A stretch of DNA of 64,000 nt from Chrysomallon squamiferum (Eukaryota > Mollusca > Gastropoda > Neomphalida > Peltospiridae). The DNA lies in NCBI GenBank assembly GCA_012295275.1, contig CM022670.1, positions 9,145,006 to 9,209,005 on the forward strand, given 5' to 3'. Made by a program: the position numbers and the translations under genes. The notes below the pieces were generated by a model. The model saw only the letters and a program-made list of their open reading frames with translations. It was not told the origin of the DNA and did no database searches. The first letter of the stretch is position 1; the number at the start of each line of letters is the position of its first letter. This document shows positions 38,416 through 64,000 of this stretch, piece after piece.

Positions 38416-41400
38416 TGGTTATTCACAATTTAATTATTCATTTCTTTATTTGGAAAACAAAACAAACAATAGTCACAACTCTGTTTTAACATAATGCCGA
38501 CACTGATGTTTCAGATGTCAGCTGAAATGGCTGCAAAGGAGGCGGAGGAGGAGGCAGAGAGACAGAAGGAGCTGGAACGAGAGAAAGAAAAAGCTAGCCA
38601 GAGCAAAGCAAAGAAAGGCAAGAAAGGCAAAAGCCGAACTCCATCACCAAAGAAAGGAAAAGCAAAGGAGGCTGAAATTGAAGCCACACCTCCACCAGGT
38701 AAATCAGCTCATTTTTATTTTAGTTTACCTCTTTCCACATCCATCATTAAAAGCAGTTAAATAGTTATTAAATAGTTATAATTAGGATTACAGAGATATT
38801 TCACAAGATTTTCAAATTGGTAAGGAATTCAAATTGGTACAGATAAATACTTTTATACTGGCCACATACTTTTTGTTAAAAGAAATATTTTTTATTTTAC
38901 AGCTGTGGAGTTAACTGAAGAAGAAAAGCAGAAGAAGCTCATAAAAGAAAAGATTAGAGCTGAATATTACTATGCCATTGCACATGAAGGTAGGTGTACA
39001 CAACAATAGCAACAACAACAACAACAATAATAATAATAATATTCTTGTGTGTGTGTGTGTATGTATAGCATGTGTGTGTGTGTGCACACATGTGCAAGTA
39101 CATATCTGGGTCAGTGAGTAGAAATGTATTTTAATAATTATTCTCTAGATGTTAATAATTCTAAATATTTAATTTCTATTTCCAGCATATTTTACTCATA
39201 TTTAAACCTACGTTCTGTTCTTTTATATATAACACATATTTTGACATTTTCAGAATCAGCAGCCAAACTGCGACTAGAGCTGATAAAGGTTCTGGGTATG
39301 GCCATACTGCAGGATCTCAAGGGTAAAGCTGATGAAGCTTACAAAGATCTCAATGACTGGCTGGGGGCCAGGTTCCTTAAAGAGATGGAAAGGTTTGTTT
39401 TAAACACTTATTATTATTATTGTTGTTACTATATTCTTCTTATTATTATTATTATTGTTATTATATTATTGTTCTTCTTTGTGTTATTATATTGTGCTTC
39501 TTTTTTTATTATTGTTATTATAGTGGGGATTTTTATTAATCATTTATTATTTGTTATTTATTTTATATATTTTTAAATTCTTTCCATAAAATCTGTAGAG
39601 GAGTCATTGTAGAAAATCAGTATTTACTGATTATTATTTATTTTCCTTCCTAAGTTGGATTTTTTTATCTTGTGGTATTTTTATTTTGGTTTTATTTCAT
39701 TTTATTTTTCTGTCATTGTACCCGACATGTAAGTTCTGACATATAAAACATTTATTACCACATATGTATTGTATCAGGAATAGGAGGCACTTACACACGA
39801 TACTGTTTCGAGTGTTTTGATTATTAAAGAAATGTATTAAAACTGAAGATGCATTTTAAATGTTTTCACAGCATTGACCAGATGTCGGAGCTGATGCGTC
39901 ATGCCATTGAGAGCAAAGAGAAGATCAAGACTCAGATTGTTCTCCAGCAGGAAGACTTTCTTCTAGATGAGGTGAGTACTCACAAACAGACTAGTGTGAT
40001 AAAAACTGTACAGACACATCTACATAACACCACTCGTGCAAAACAGAATTACGTTAACTCATAATTATAACCTATAACTGTTGTTAGGATAATGTTAATT
40101 ATAATGTCGGCTGAAAAGAAGACTCTGGAGATGCGAGACAGGCTGAAGATTTTATTTATTTATTTATTTTAGAATTATTACTGATTGTCAAATGTATGAA
40201 GTGGAACTCACAGAAAATTTTCAGTGGCAGAACCACTTAGGATTAAGATGCTATATATCAATTTTGTTCATGAAAATATATGTTGTTGTTGTTTTTTTTT
40301 TGTTTTTAGGGTTTTTTAAATCACCATGTGTAAAGTGCAGAGAAAATGTGTTTTATTTTTGTATGTTCACAAATGAATTTTTATTCACCAGAAGACTCAG
40401 TTACACCTGCCTTTTCACACAGTTGGAGTCCCTACAAAAATCAAATCACGGACTTGTTTCATCATAATTTTTTTGACTCCAATATTTTTTATCAAGTGTT
40501 TTTATGACTTGTATTTAGATTATATGGATGGCTTTATTTAACTGTGTCCTGTCTCTTGTTTTGTTATTCACTGGTTTAACATGTTTTACAGGACCTGGCT
40601 GTGCTGAGGTCACCAAGCCCTCCCCCACCCCCGGAACCAACCGAGGCACCAATGCCAGACCAGTTCACAGTGAACCAGTTGATACAGCTGTTTCAACAGG
40701 TAGGAAATCCATACCATAGCATTAGTGTTTGTATATCTGATATAACTGTAATACTTAATTAAAAGTAATTTAGAGGTATTTATTTATTTATTTATTTATT
40801 TATTTGTTGTAGTAGTAGTAGTAGTAAAAGTATAAGTAGTAGTAGTATTACACATCATGTAGACTGAACTTTTCAAATGAAAATAAATCCAAATTATTTA
40901 CCCTTTCAAGTGATTAGTTAAAGATCTCCATATGTAAGTATACTCTAGTTAGCACTTTTCAAATAAAAAAGAATCTAAATGTTTGAGTAATTATATACGT
41001 AGATCTACATATGTGCTTTATTTTGTTCAATTACAGTAATAATTTTGCCAAATCATGTCATAAACAAGTTACATTTTTCTACAAGTAGAATAGTTAATGT
41101 TAAGTGAAATGTTTTATTGTTGTTTTTTTGTCTAGTTTTATTCTACTGCACCCAGTGGAGTCATGTCAAGCAGGGCATTCACAGAGACCCTGGAAAACCT
41201 GGTGTCAGTCACTCACGGCATGGAGCATCTTCCTGACATGTGGATGAGGGTAACCCCAAACCAGGTTAGTCTACACTACCACATGTTTCTTTTAAAGACT
41301 TTCACAGATCTTTGTGAATCTACAGCCAAAAGAAAAATATGCAGCTGTGGTGATGAGTTTGTCTTTGTAATGATTAACTGTGCTAATCAGTGATCTGAAC

Positions 41401-43633
41401 TGTTAAATATTATGCAGAATTAGTAAATAAATATGTTTAAATTGTCAAAAACATTTTTTTATCTGTAGGTCTTTTGGGATATTGGGCAGGAGTTTTGGGT
41501 TTTTGGTTTTTGTTGTTTTTTTTTGTTGGTTTTGTTATACAAGAAAAAACATGTAAGAGAAAATATATTGTTTAAAATGATAAATTATTACACTGAAATA
41601 TAATATAATTAAAACATCACTGGTTGTGGTGGTATTCTGTTATCATTGTTGAACACTGAGTTTGTTATTATTTTGAACCTCTGTATGAGATTAACTGAAA
41701 TAATGACCAGTGTGTGTTTGTTTCAGATACACGAGATCACCAACATGTTAGCCGGAGACTCTGAGTTCGTGGACTGGCGTCGCTTCATGCTTCCCCTTAC
41801 ATCACCCATGCCAACACCTACACAGGCCGAACTCCTCAAGACTTTGGAACACTTCAAGGAAATGGACCAGAAGTCTACAGGCTTTGTTTCCAGAGAGCAG
41901 TACGACAGAGTAGGCTCCCTTTATCCATTTAGTCATCGTAATAATAATATAAATGTAACGATGGTTATGTGTCAAAATGTGAATTTGTTAGATGTTAATG
42001 ATATGTGTGATTGTTACAAAATCTAAAATAAATAATTGTGGTGTATTAAAACAGAGCAGAACAACTCAGTAGGTTCCTTTTTTCCATTTTATCATGATGG
42101 GAATTTATGATTTTTCTTTAAATATGTTAAATAAATAGAAAATCTAAAAGAACTGGCAGTGATGGTACTAAAGCACAGGGCAGTACAGTAAATTAGGTTT
42201 TCTTTCATTGATATCCATTCTGTCATAAAGGGAAGTTATGTTTGTTGTGTTGGTGACTGTTTGTCATCATGGTGGTGGTAATTATAACAAATAAGAAATC
42301 AGTACAGCTGAATAGGTTTCCTTTGATTGATTATTATAATGGCAAAGTATGTTCATGATTTTTATAATATATTTGTACAGTCTCAGAGCACTTAAATTGC
42401 TACATAACTGCTACATTATATATTATGTTAAAAAGTATTATTATTATTTTATGTAATGATATTTTGTCATTGTAAGGTCCTGATTTTCAATGCTTCTCAA
42501 ACCTTGGCATGGCCATATTGCTCTGGGTACAATAAATAATAAAAATAAATAAAGACATATCTGCACAGTTTTTATAATTACATGTGTATGTTTTAATATT
42601 CTGTCAGACAAATCTCTGGTTCTCCACTGATGAGAACAGGAATGAAGACATCTATGGCTACAATCGACTTCTTCATCTCAAGGCAGCTTTGTTTGACATC
42701 TTTGGTTGTCTGGAGAAAGTTCCACTTGTACTTGACTACATTTCCATGGTGAGTTTAAGAATAAATGGTTTCTTTTTAAAGCTGGAAAAAAAAAATGAGA
42801 TCTTAAAATATATATAATTATATATATTAGATATTATTAGAGAATTTTTTCTTTTCAGTAAACTATTTTAATAACATTATCTTAAAGTTTATTTAAAGTG
42901 CAAATAGTTTCATTTTTAAAGTTGATATAAAATATATTGCTTTATCTCAAAATAATTTTGATTGCTGGATAGAAAGATTTTATTAAATTTTCTACAATGA
43001 TAACTTATTTTTGTTATCATAATTATTCATATTTGACATTCTTTACAATTTTATGTACCTATTTTCACAACATTTTATTGATATGTATATAAAACTTATA
43101 TTCATAACATAAAACAGAAACTCAGTGACATTTAACGGTTGCAATAAATATTACTTATACACTGTTCACCTGCAGCTTTCTGTATAACACATAACAGGAA
43201 AAATAAAGTCTTCAATACAAATGTCACATATCTGATGGTAATAAAACATTATTATTTCATTTTTTATTTCATTTTTATTTTGTAGCTTATGTACTACAGT
43301 GCAGTACCCAACTCACACCAAGGATTTCTAAGAGCTCTGAGTGTTGCGTCTGGAACCCACATACCCCACCTAGACAAGTCAGCAGCTTGTGCTCCCCCAA
43401 TTGCTCTGCCTCACGAAACAGACCATCGTCCAGACAGCAACCTGCTCTTCACTCCAGACACTGATGAAAAGGAAATGAAGCTGCAGGATGAGCCACTGAT
43501 GTCAGCAGAAGATATTCCCGAAGAGGCCATCAACGCCGAAGTTTCGGTGGATGCTCTGTACAAAGTGAGTCATTTCATCATCTGTTTCAGTGAAATACAA
43601 AATCTTTTGTATATGTGAGTGTGTGTGTGTGTG

Positions 43634-43687
<54 letters not shown>

Positions 43688-44241
43688 ATGCATGTGTTTG
43701 TGTGTGTGTGTGTGTTTGTGTGTGTGTGTGACTGTCATGATAAAATAAAAATATCAAATAAACTTGATGATGATGATGATGAATAAATAAAGCAGCTTAG
43801 CATCTGTTTTTGCCATTGCTACCAATGATATGTGGAAACAGAATCATTGGATTGTCAAAGCAAATTTTAATATTGAAAGGTGACCAAAAGAAGCAGATAC
43901 CTCGAGAACTGAATTATCAATAACTGGATTATTGTGAGGTCCAGTCTGTAACATTAATTTTCACTGTAGTATTTTTTCATTCACTGTAACATTAATTTTC
44001 ACTGTAGTATTTTTTCATTCACTGTATAGTAAATAATGGTATTTTGGTATGGTTGAGGGCTTGGTAATTAAGCACTAACCACATCCTGTAAAATCATATG
44101 ACTTATAATTCATGGAATAATAAAATTTTGTTCTTAATATTCTTATATACTCAAAGGCAAGATGAACTGCAAACCAAAAACTATTTTGAAATCATCACGG
44201 AATCTTTTTACCCATGGTTATAGAAAATACTGATGTTTATC

Positions 44242-44307
<66 letters not shown>

Positions 44308-45866
44308 GTAACAATAACAATAATAACAGTAATAATAATAACAACAAAAAATTCACAAATAAGAGATTCACAAGTAAGCCTTAAAAGCAGATAACAAGAA
44401 AGTGAAGTCAATATATAATTTCTTTATTTCCAGAAAAAAAAATCTAAATATCTTTGTATAATTTCTTTACTACAGTTATTATGATGTATCTAAAACATAA
44501 TCTACTAAATGCTATATATTTATTTATTTTTAATCCAGGTCCTTCACCATGGCGATAGTTCCCAAGGTGACAGTCACAGATACAGTGCCATTGTTGAGCC
44601 TGATGATGCCACCTCCATGGTAAGAAGTGATTGTATTATACAAATAGTGTAATGTTTATAGAAAAATAATACAACAAGATTACTGTTATAAATGAAATAA
44701 TAAATAGTCTTTAATATTTATTAGCAAATACCTTTTTTTGTGGAATTTTTCTTTACTTATTTTATTTCCATAAAATTTTATTTACTTATGGTTGTTTTGT
44801 TGGGTGTTTTTAACAGTTTTGGTTTATATATATTTAATGGTTATTTCATCATTTACTTTATTTTATTTTATAGCTCTACAGGGTTTTTTTTTTCATTTAT
44901 TTTTATTTCACATATTGTATTTTTACTTAACCTTCAAAGTCATTAACTGAGCAATAAATACTGAACTTTTGAACAGGCATTTGCCAGTTTGTTTCATCAA
45001 ATGAAATTCAATACAAAGCAATGAAATGTGATATTAACTGCTGATACTTGTCAATTTTCAGGAGAGATTAACACTGGTATTCAAAGAGCTGAGCTGCAAC
45101 AGTGAAAACAAAGTTCCATACAAAATATTAATCGAACATCCACTTATACAAGACATTGTCATTAAGTGCAAGTCGTTCAAACTTCTGGTAAGTTTATGAT
45201 AATTAGTATTTCTTGGTGAAGAGGCATAGTTAGCTAAATCCCATCAGATTTAGTCTCACCACGTTACTGTGATATCAAATGACAAATTAACAGTAACATG
45301 GCAAAGTTGACAGTGAATTATCCAAAATGTTAAATATTTGTGATTATTATTTGTTTAAATTGAATTTCTTACAAATAAAACCTTCTAGACTCTGTTTCAT
45401 GGGCTGGTTCCAGCTATTGCAGATAACAAGTTTGTATGTATTTAATCTCATTGTCTGACACCCAAGGCTGATGTACTTTTTGATCTGCGATGCTGTTTAT
45501 AACACTTATTTGTTAGAATCACCATTTGTTTATTATTTTTTATTGTAGTTACATGATTATTTTCTACATATTTCTACGTAGTTCAGAAAGAGGGGATCTA
45601 AGGCACTGTTATTGACTGATTTAATAATAATAGATGTTTGTGGGTGTCTGTGAGAGAGAGAAGAGAGATGCAATGAGGGTACTCTTTAATTTTGTTTTAT
45701 TCTTCCACATAAATCTTTGTAATCTCAGCCACTCTAATAACTATACAACTGATAAATTATAACACAAATAACATTACTGTTCTTTTTGTTGTAGGACATC
45801 AAAGGAATCTTGGCATCATGTGCTACAGAAAACATTGATATGCACAGCACTAAAACAGGGGAATAA
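18187..45866 (+). CDS. SPEF2: Sperm flagellar protein 2 (SPEF2/CPC1 homologue), complete, 41 exons
   Basis: This encodes a scaffold of the axonemal central-pair apparatus needed for motile cilia and sperm tails. Exons: 18187-18244, 18804-18906, 19662-19914, 20344-20561, 21213-21306, 21779-21858, 22783-22990, 23734-23922, 24409-24596, 24813-24975, 25357-25473, 25891-25993, 26700-26776, 27218-27275, 27779-28050, 28452-28555, 28920-29176, 29699-29834, 30441-30582, 30952-31038, 31565-31640, 33584-33697, 34402-34562, 35163-35290, 35592-35658, 36271-36480, 36748-36864, 37212-37495, 37854-38061, 38515-38698, 38903-38989, 39254-39392, 39872-39971, 40592-40699, 41136-41264, 41727-41909, 42608-42748, 43286-43564, 44539-44619, 45062-45187, 45795-45866. 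They sum to 5,901 nt (1,966 residues plus stop) with every phase matching. Human SPEF2 is about 1,820 residues. The start MTEILVRWLNDDLS matches the family N-terminus. Domain order: CH, coiled coil, adenylate-kinase-like, basic linkers, conserved DHKQ/WDICDE block, C-terminal EF-hand-like region. Intron 11 is GC-AG. Confidence 0.95.
18699..18751. repeat. (TTA)n microsatellite in SPEF2 intron 1
   Basis: About 50 bp of TTA triplets some 50 bp before the exon 2 acceptor. Confidence 0.95.
19355..19412 (+). repeat. SINE-like fragment in SPEF2 intron 2
   Basis: TATCAAAGGCTTTGATATG, then TGCTATCCTGT, then CCATGTACAAAAAT follow the same motif order as the SINE-like copy at 11624-11736. It is truncated and diverged. 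Confidence 0.4.
19919..20027 (+). repeat. (TTTTA)n / (TTTAA)n pentanucleotide array at SPEF2 exon 3 donor
   Basis: A pentanucleotide array of about 100 bp starts 4-5 bp after exon 3. The donor GTAAAT runs straight into it. The exon reading frame stays open for about 20 codons through the repeat before a stop. Confidence 0.9.
20344..24975 (+). other. SPEF2: SPEF2 exons 4-10: charged coiled-coil region
   Basis: Residues 139-518. It is rich in Glu, Lys, Arg and Gln heptads. The most conserved block is exon 8 (NRLMRQSQQERRIAVQLLHV and HEKEVICRNRIFREKQYE), nearly identical to vertebrate SPEF2. Exon 10 ends with LLDEEDFTEYK, just before the MMGEW motif of exon 11. Confidence 0.9.
22511..22782 (+). 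repeat. Tandem 139-bp duplication at the end of SPEF2 intron 6
   Basis: The segment from 22511 recurs from 22650 and includes the polypyrimidine tract and the acceptor. The downstream copy ends TTAATTACAG and is used for exon 7. The upstream copy ends TTAATTACAC, so its acceptor is lost. Confidence 0.85.
25474..25890 (+). other. SPEF2: SPEF2 intron 11, GC-AG type
   Basis: Exon 11 ends CCACCTTCG and is followed by GCAAGT. The acceptor is CTGTTTACAG. Both sides are phase 0 and no GT donor nearby keeps the frame, so this appears to be a true GC-AG intron. Confidence 0.75.
29455..29632 (+). repeat. SINE-like copy in SPEF2 intron 17
   Basis: It contains TTGGTGTGTACTGTC, then GCATATTAAAGATCC, then GGCAGGTTTCC in the same order as the other SINE-like copies of this window. 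This one preserves the 3' half, and it lies just before exon 18. Confidence 0.5.
29930..30400. repeat. Pyrimidine-rich (TCTG/TTTC)n array in SPEF2 intron 18
   Basis: Some 470 bp of TCTG, TTTC and TATC units, with a locally repeated period of about 60 bp between 29960 and 30120. Open frames in it are Ser/Leu/Tyr artefacts. Confidence 0.9.
30749..30781. repeat. (TG)n microsatellite in SPEF2 intron 19
   Basis: A TG run with further TG-rich sequence to about 30840. Confidence 0.95.
32190..33583 (+). repeat. Degenerate tandem repeat array, about 14 units of 80-110 bp, in SPEF2 intron 21
   Basis: The repeated core reads roughly TACA-TTATAGTCATTACATC, then TTGAAATATGACTAAG, then AATG..TTTAGATATA, then TATTAATTCTCA..CTGAAAA. 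Cores are seen near 32255, 32338, 32440, 32535, 32640, 32780, 32892, 32990, 33075, 33155, 33250, 33340, 33435 and 33525. Divergence between units is high. The final unit supplies TTAATTCTCACAG, the acceptor of exon 22. Confidence 0.8.
35163..36864 (+). other. SPEF2: SPEF2 exons 24-27: most conserved central block
   Basis: Residues 1087-1260. YLRRPDHKQEFVTQWQT, DDEETKADLHQTVDDLREK, LWDICDERKEQAE and FQDTVRLLKDYYRGVEGQIP are close to vertebrate SPEF2. Exon 26 is clearly more GC-rich than its surroundings. Confidence 0.92.
37212..38698 (+). other. SPEF2: SPEF2 exons 28-30: disordered Ser/Lys and KKGK linkers
   Basis: Residues 1261-1485. Exon 28 contains 3.5 copies of an SKSPxESR octapeptide. 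Exon 29 opens with IPLVPRRPVSP and closes with LDEKLLFDAAQFGISSIS, aligning with the vertebrate 'EKLVMDTWQQASLAVSHM' segment. Exon 30 has an acidic helix and a KKGKKGKSRTPSPKKGK stretch. Confidence 0.85.
43617..43732. repeat. (TG)n microsatellite in SPEF2 intron 38
   Basis: About 115 bp of TG units with a few interruptions, starting some 50 bp after the exon 38 donor. Confidence 0.95.
43948..44023. repeat. 38-bp perfect tandem duplication
   Basis: The unit starting GTAACATTAATTTTCACTGT is present twice, at 43948 and 43986, with a partial third (CACTGTA) following. Confidence 0.9.
44243..44308. repeat. (AAT)n microsatellite in SPEF2 intron 38
   Basis: About 66 bp of AAT triplets. Confidence 0.95.
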
Positions 45867-45867
45867 A
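45862..45867 (+). terminator. SPEF2: AATAAA overlapping the SPEF2 stop codon
   Basis: The hexamer AATAAA overlaps the TAA stop (GAATAAACA). It may not be the functional signal: further AATAAA motifs occur downstream at about 46241 and 46245. Use of any of them is unproven. Confidence 0.3.
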
Positions 45868-46112
45868 CAACACAACTGACTGAAGTAACTACTTGTACCT
45901 TTTGTACAAGATATTAGAATATGCGTGTGTGCGTGTCATCAATGACATTTTTTTTTTTTTTTTTTTTACTGGTGTATTGTTTAGTTTTGCATTTTATCAG
46001 ACAATAATATCTTTTGTTATTACCATTAATATTAGTTGCCTGATTTGAATGTGTATTTTTGTGTACCTGAATGAATTTTTCTCTACATAAAAAATGGCTA
46101 AAGTAATTCAAT

Positions 46113-46148
<36 letters not shown>

Positions 46149-47972
46149 AATTCTACTTAATTATATAAGCAAAAGTTATTTTTGACATATATATATATAT
46201 AATACAGATTGTGAGTAAAAATATGCTGTCCTATATGTAAATAAATAACTTAAGTAACAGCAGAGTGAATCCATAAAAGTTAAATATAAACAGTTTAAAT
46301 TTACTGCCTGCAAACTGTTTTTCAGATACAGACAGATCTACACAAATATTTTTAGCAGGATAGTGTGGATGTTTATTGCTAGTATCAAAACTGCCAAATG
46401 ATTAACATGCCTGGCATGCTGAATGTGTTAAAAAGAATGAATGTTGTGTTACTGTAAAATAAGATTTAATTAACTATTTCTATTTCGTTGTTTTGTTGTT
46501 AATGTTATAGACTGATAATTTACTGAATTTGTTACTTTCAAGATCAATGATTTTTGTTTCTGGTTTTTAATATACCATCCTGGGGAAAAAAAAGACAACA
46601 GTACAATGGTTTTTACCAGCATAGATCTATAGATATTATGTTAAAAATGTGTTTTGTGTTTTATATTTATTTTTAACAAATGTATTGTGAACTATACTGA
46701 TTATACAAACAAGAAGGAATTAATTTTTGAAACATATCTCCACAAATTTACAATGTTAAAAAACAATATTAATAAAATAATAAATATATAAGTAGTTAAA
46801 TGAATAAAATCTGCTAAAAACAAACAAATAAATAAATAAATAAAATACAATTAAAAAAAAAATAATAATAATGGTATTGGAAAATCAAATTACTGTTGAA
46901 TTTAATTTCCTACTGAATTATTTTAAAATTAAAAAATAAACTAAAATTTAAACCAAAAAAAATTAGAAATTAAAAAATAAACCAAAAGATACATTAATAA
47001 AAATAAACTTTCAACAACTTCAGGTATTATGAACCAGATTTTAAAAGCTATAAATATTACCAGTATTTCTCTATTTTCATAACTTTCTTAAATTAAGTTA
47101 TGAGAATATTTGTTTTATTACAAATTAGTGTGGATTTCACAACTTCTGTTATAATTTTACATATTTTGAAAGGTTACAAGGATCAAAATATAAGTGTTTG
47201 TGCTGTGCATCATACAAAAAAAAACAGCAACAGGAGTTGTAATAAAAATGACATAGATAAATATTTCTTAATCGAATATTATAATTTATTTAAATTTTTT
47301 GGTTTCATATGTGATATAAGTCTCATGTTAGACAGATTTTTCTCTTTTTTTTTTTTTTTCATGCAGTTCTCATATTTCTTTAAAAAAAATTATTCTCTTT
47401 TACTTCTTTTCTTTCCTTTTCTTTTTATTTTAATTACTGTTTTACTTACAATAATAAAATTAACAAACACAGACTGTACTGAATTCACCCAGAGACTTAA
47501 AAAAAAAATACACATGCTAAAAAACTAGTTGCAAAAAAGGAATATTTGATTTGTCTCGTGCGTTGTTTTTTAAATTATTTTTTCATTTGACTTTGACTTC
47601 TTATTTAAATGTAGAGACTTTGTGGATTTTAAAATGCCACATAAATTACTAATTCCTCGTTTGAAATGTATTTCTCCCACAAGTATTGTCTGTTAGGTTC
47701 TTTTTTACAGATATATACATTATCTACCTGTTGAATTTAAATCACTGTGATATAAAAAAAACTTATATATTGTAAAAATATTAATCTAAATAAAATGTTT
47801 CAATATTTAAAAAAAAGTATTTTGTTTGTTTTATTTGTTGTATGTTCATTGAGGGGGAAAAAAAAAGAAGCAAAAGCAATTTCAGTTTTTAAAAATTGGT
47901 TATAGAATTTTTATAAAAAAGTCAGACATTGTTTTAAGCTGACATAAATATATTACAAAAAAAAACACCTCT

Positions 47973-48110
47973 AAGCTGTCTTACAAATTATATTACAAAT
48001 ATTACAAAGTTGTAAGCTGTCTTATAAATTATATTACAAATATTACAAAGTTGTAAGCTGTCTTATAAATTATATTACAAATATTACAAAGTTGTAAGCT
48101 GTCTTATATT
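47973..48110. repeat. 41-bp tandem repeat, 3.3 copies
   Basis: AAGCTGTCTTATAAATTATA-type units start at 47973, 48014, 48055 and 48096, exactly 41 bp apart. Only one or two differences are visible between full units. Confidence 0.95.
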
Positions 48111-49293
48111 AAAAATATTATTCAGGTTCTAAAATTACTGAAGAACTTTAATAATGTTTCATGTCTACTGTGTGAAGATGTATACAGAAGAATCGTTGCT
48201 GTCTGTAAGTGAAAGAAATTCTCACAATGTCTTTATCAGGTTTCTTTTACAGTCATATTTCAACCAGTGTCTCTGAACAAGGTTTATTAAAAGTTATTTT
48301 CTCTAAGGGAAGGAACAAAAAAAAAAAAAAAAAAAAATCCACTGCTTGACAGTAAAGTAAGTCAATATGGTTTCTCTCTGTTCTTTCTTGATATGTAGAT
48401 TTAATAAATTAACCTTCTGTCTTTCTTGAAAGGTTTATGAGTTTTTCAAATGTTTTTTTTTTTCTTTTCTTTCAGATTATTTATTGTTATTTTATTTCTC
48501 TTAAATCAGCATACCATTAAATTCCCCATTGAATCCATACTTTTCAAAATAGTTAATGAGAGGTTAGAAGAAATTCTATACATATGTATGTACCTTTCTG
48601 TCTACTTTGTGAGTGTTGATATATATATATATATAGCTGAATTACTGTTTTTCTATATGTAAGTACCTGTAAGTATTTCTGTGCATTTCAATTCTGAGCA
48701 AATGTTGTAGCATGTGTGTATAGTCAAATTTATGTACATCTGTATAGTTGAATGTGTGTATTTGTTATTTTTGTGTGTGTGTGTGTGTCAGTTACAAGAA
48801 AATCTGATGGAAACATAATCTTTGACATTCTGAAATTCAATCAATATGCAGTGCAGCAGTTCTGTTCTAAATGATATATAAGACAGTAAAAAATAATGAC
48901 CAGATATTTATTGCAAAATAATGTCTACAAGAGCAGTTTCATGCATCAAGATGACACAGAAGTATTCTACTGTAAAGAAATACTAACAATAACAAAGCTA
49001 TTATCCCCGTCATATCTCATGTTTCACAAATCAGAAGAAGAAAAAACAAAATTACGATATTAACTGTACAGTTTCTGAAAGCACTTTTTTTTTTTGTTAA
49101 TTAGAATAAAATAATAAAATCTCCTGAATAACATTCTCTATAATGAATAATTATAGAACTTCTCTGATGGGGATTTCAAGATATTTGGGAAGAATGTCAG
49201 TAGAATTGTACTAAAATGTCTCCAGTCCATCAAAACATCAAGTGATATCCTCAGCCAGTTTTTCCTGTGAGTTGTCATAGAAAATAGCCATCA

Positions 49294-49341
49294 CTGTGAC
49301 CACTGCTGTGACCACTGCTGTGACCACTGGTGTGACCAATG
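49294..49341. repeat. 12-bp tandem repeat near the INF2-B 3' end
   Basis: Four CTGTGACCACTG-type units lie within about 240 bp of the INF2-B stop codon, so they are probably in its 3' UTR. Confidence 0.8.
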
Positions 49342-49534
49342 GTCTTTTACACATGCATCTCTTCTTCAGCATTCCAGTTCATCACCTGAAGCAACACATG
49401 TCTCAAATTCTGCCTACTTCATAATATTGCCAGTATGAGAAGAAAAGAAAAGCAAAATGGCTGCCATGCTAACATATTATGATGTTTGAGAATTATTACT
49501 AATGATCTGTTTTATATATAGAGTTATCACAGAA

Positions 49535-63914
<14,380 letters not shown>

Positions 63915-63952
63915 CTATAAAAAAATTATAAATTAAATCGTTATTTAAATGC

Positions 63953-63955
<3 letters not shown>

Positions 63956-64000
<45 letters not shown>
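63956..64000. repeat. (GA)n microsatellite at the window edge
   Basis: A GA run that continues to the last base. Its total length is unknown. Confidence 0.95.

Larger units (their letters stand above)
38903..45866 (+). other. SPEF2: SPEF2 exons 31-41: C-terminal region
   Basis: Residues 1486-1966. Recognisable family segments are ESAAKLRLELIKVLGMAILQ, LNDWLGARFLKEMERSID, QEDFLLDEDLAVLRSPSP, DSEFVDWRRFMLPLTSPM, an EF-hand-like MDQKSTGFVSREQY, and LMYYSAVPNSHQGFLRALSV. The protein ends at TAA 45864-45866. The EF-hand-like loop lacks several calcium ligands, so metal binding is doubtful. Confidence 0.9.
45867..49534. other. 3' intergenic region between convergent SPEF2 and INF2-B
   Basis: No coding sequence was recognised. 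The region holds long poly-T runs, several AATAAA motifs in either orientation (for example TTTATT at 48907-48912, which would serve INF2-B), a 41-bp tandem repeat (47973-48110) and a 12-bp tandem repeat (49294-49341). The 3' UTRs of both genes must lie here, and their ends cannot be placed. Confidence 0.6.

Overview
This window is eukaryotic (animal) nuclear DNA. It is very AT-rich and full of microsatellites. Its genes are split into many short exons with GT-AG borders, and there are SINE-like and DNA-transposon remnants. Gene content and diverged copies of a repeat resembling common molluscan SINEs suggest a lophotrochozoan, most likely a mollusc. That taxonomic call is an inference and low in confidence. 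No prokaryotic features, CRISPR arrays or RNA genes were seen.

Layout. (1) 1-4645: microsatellites, a possible SINE fragment, and one apparently single-exon plus-strand gene (1607-2535) for a two-transmembrane protein that resembles the DUF4792/DUF4793 family and carries a frameshift. (2) 4646-15522, minus strand: the first two coding exons of an INF2-like formin ('INF2-A'), separated by a 10.3 kb intron. The rest of that gene leaves the window to the left. (3) 15523-18186: a divergent 2.66 kb region between INF2-A and SPEF2. It holds a hAT-like MITE and, 80 bp before the SPEF2 start codon, a near-consensus RFX X-box. (4) 18187-45866, plus strand: a complete SPEF2 (sperm flagellar protein 2 / CPC1) gene. 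I resolved 41 exons giving an uninterrupted 1,966-residue reading frame, with all splice phases consistent. (5) 45867-49534: the region between two convergent 3' ends. (6) 49535-63914 and beyond, minus strand: a second INF2-like formin ('INF2-B'). Thirteen exons cover most of the DID, the FH1 repeat region, FH2 and the WH2/DAD tail; the first exon or exons lie right of the window. A Tigger/pogo remnant sits in one of its introns.

How the genes relate. SPEF2 is a central-pair/axonemal protein, and the X-box is the expected control element for such a gene. INF2 formins nucleate, elongate and sever actin. Two INF2 paralogues in the same orientation flank SPEF2, so a local duplication is likely. 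Their homologous 116-nt DID exons have identical length and phase but differ at 12 of 39 residues, so this is not simply a duplicated contig.

I found no clearly novel multi-gene system. The most unusual signals are: a roughly 14-copy degenerate tandem repeat filling the end of SPEF2 intron 21 and supplying the splice acceptor of exon 22; two further SPEF2 introns that end in duplicated, decayed acceptor copies; a 33-bp minisatellite encoding the FH1 domain; a repeated VTQTSV-type tail in INF2-B; and two single-base frameshifts in otherwise conserved coding sequence.
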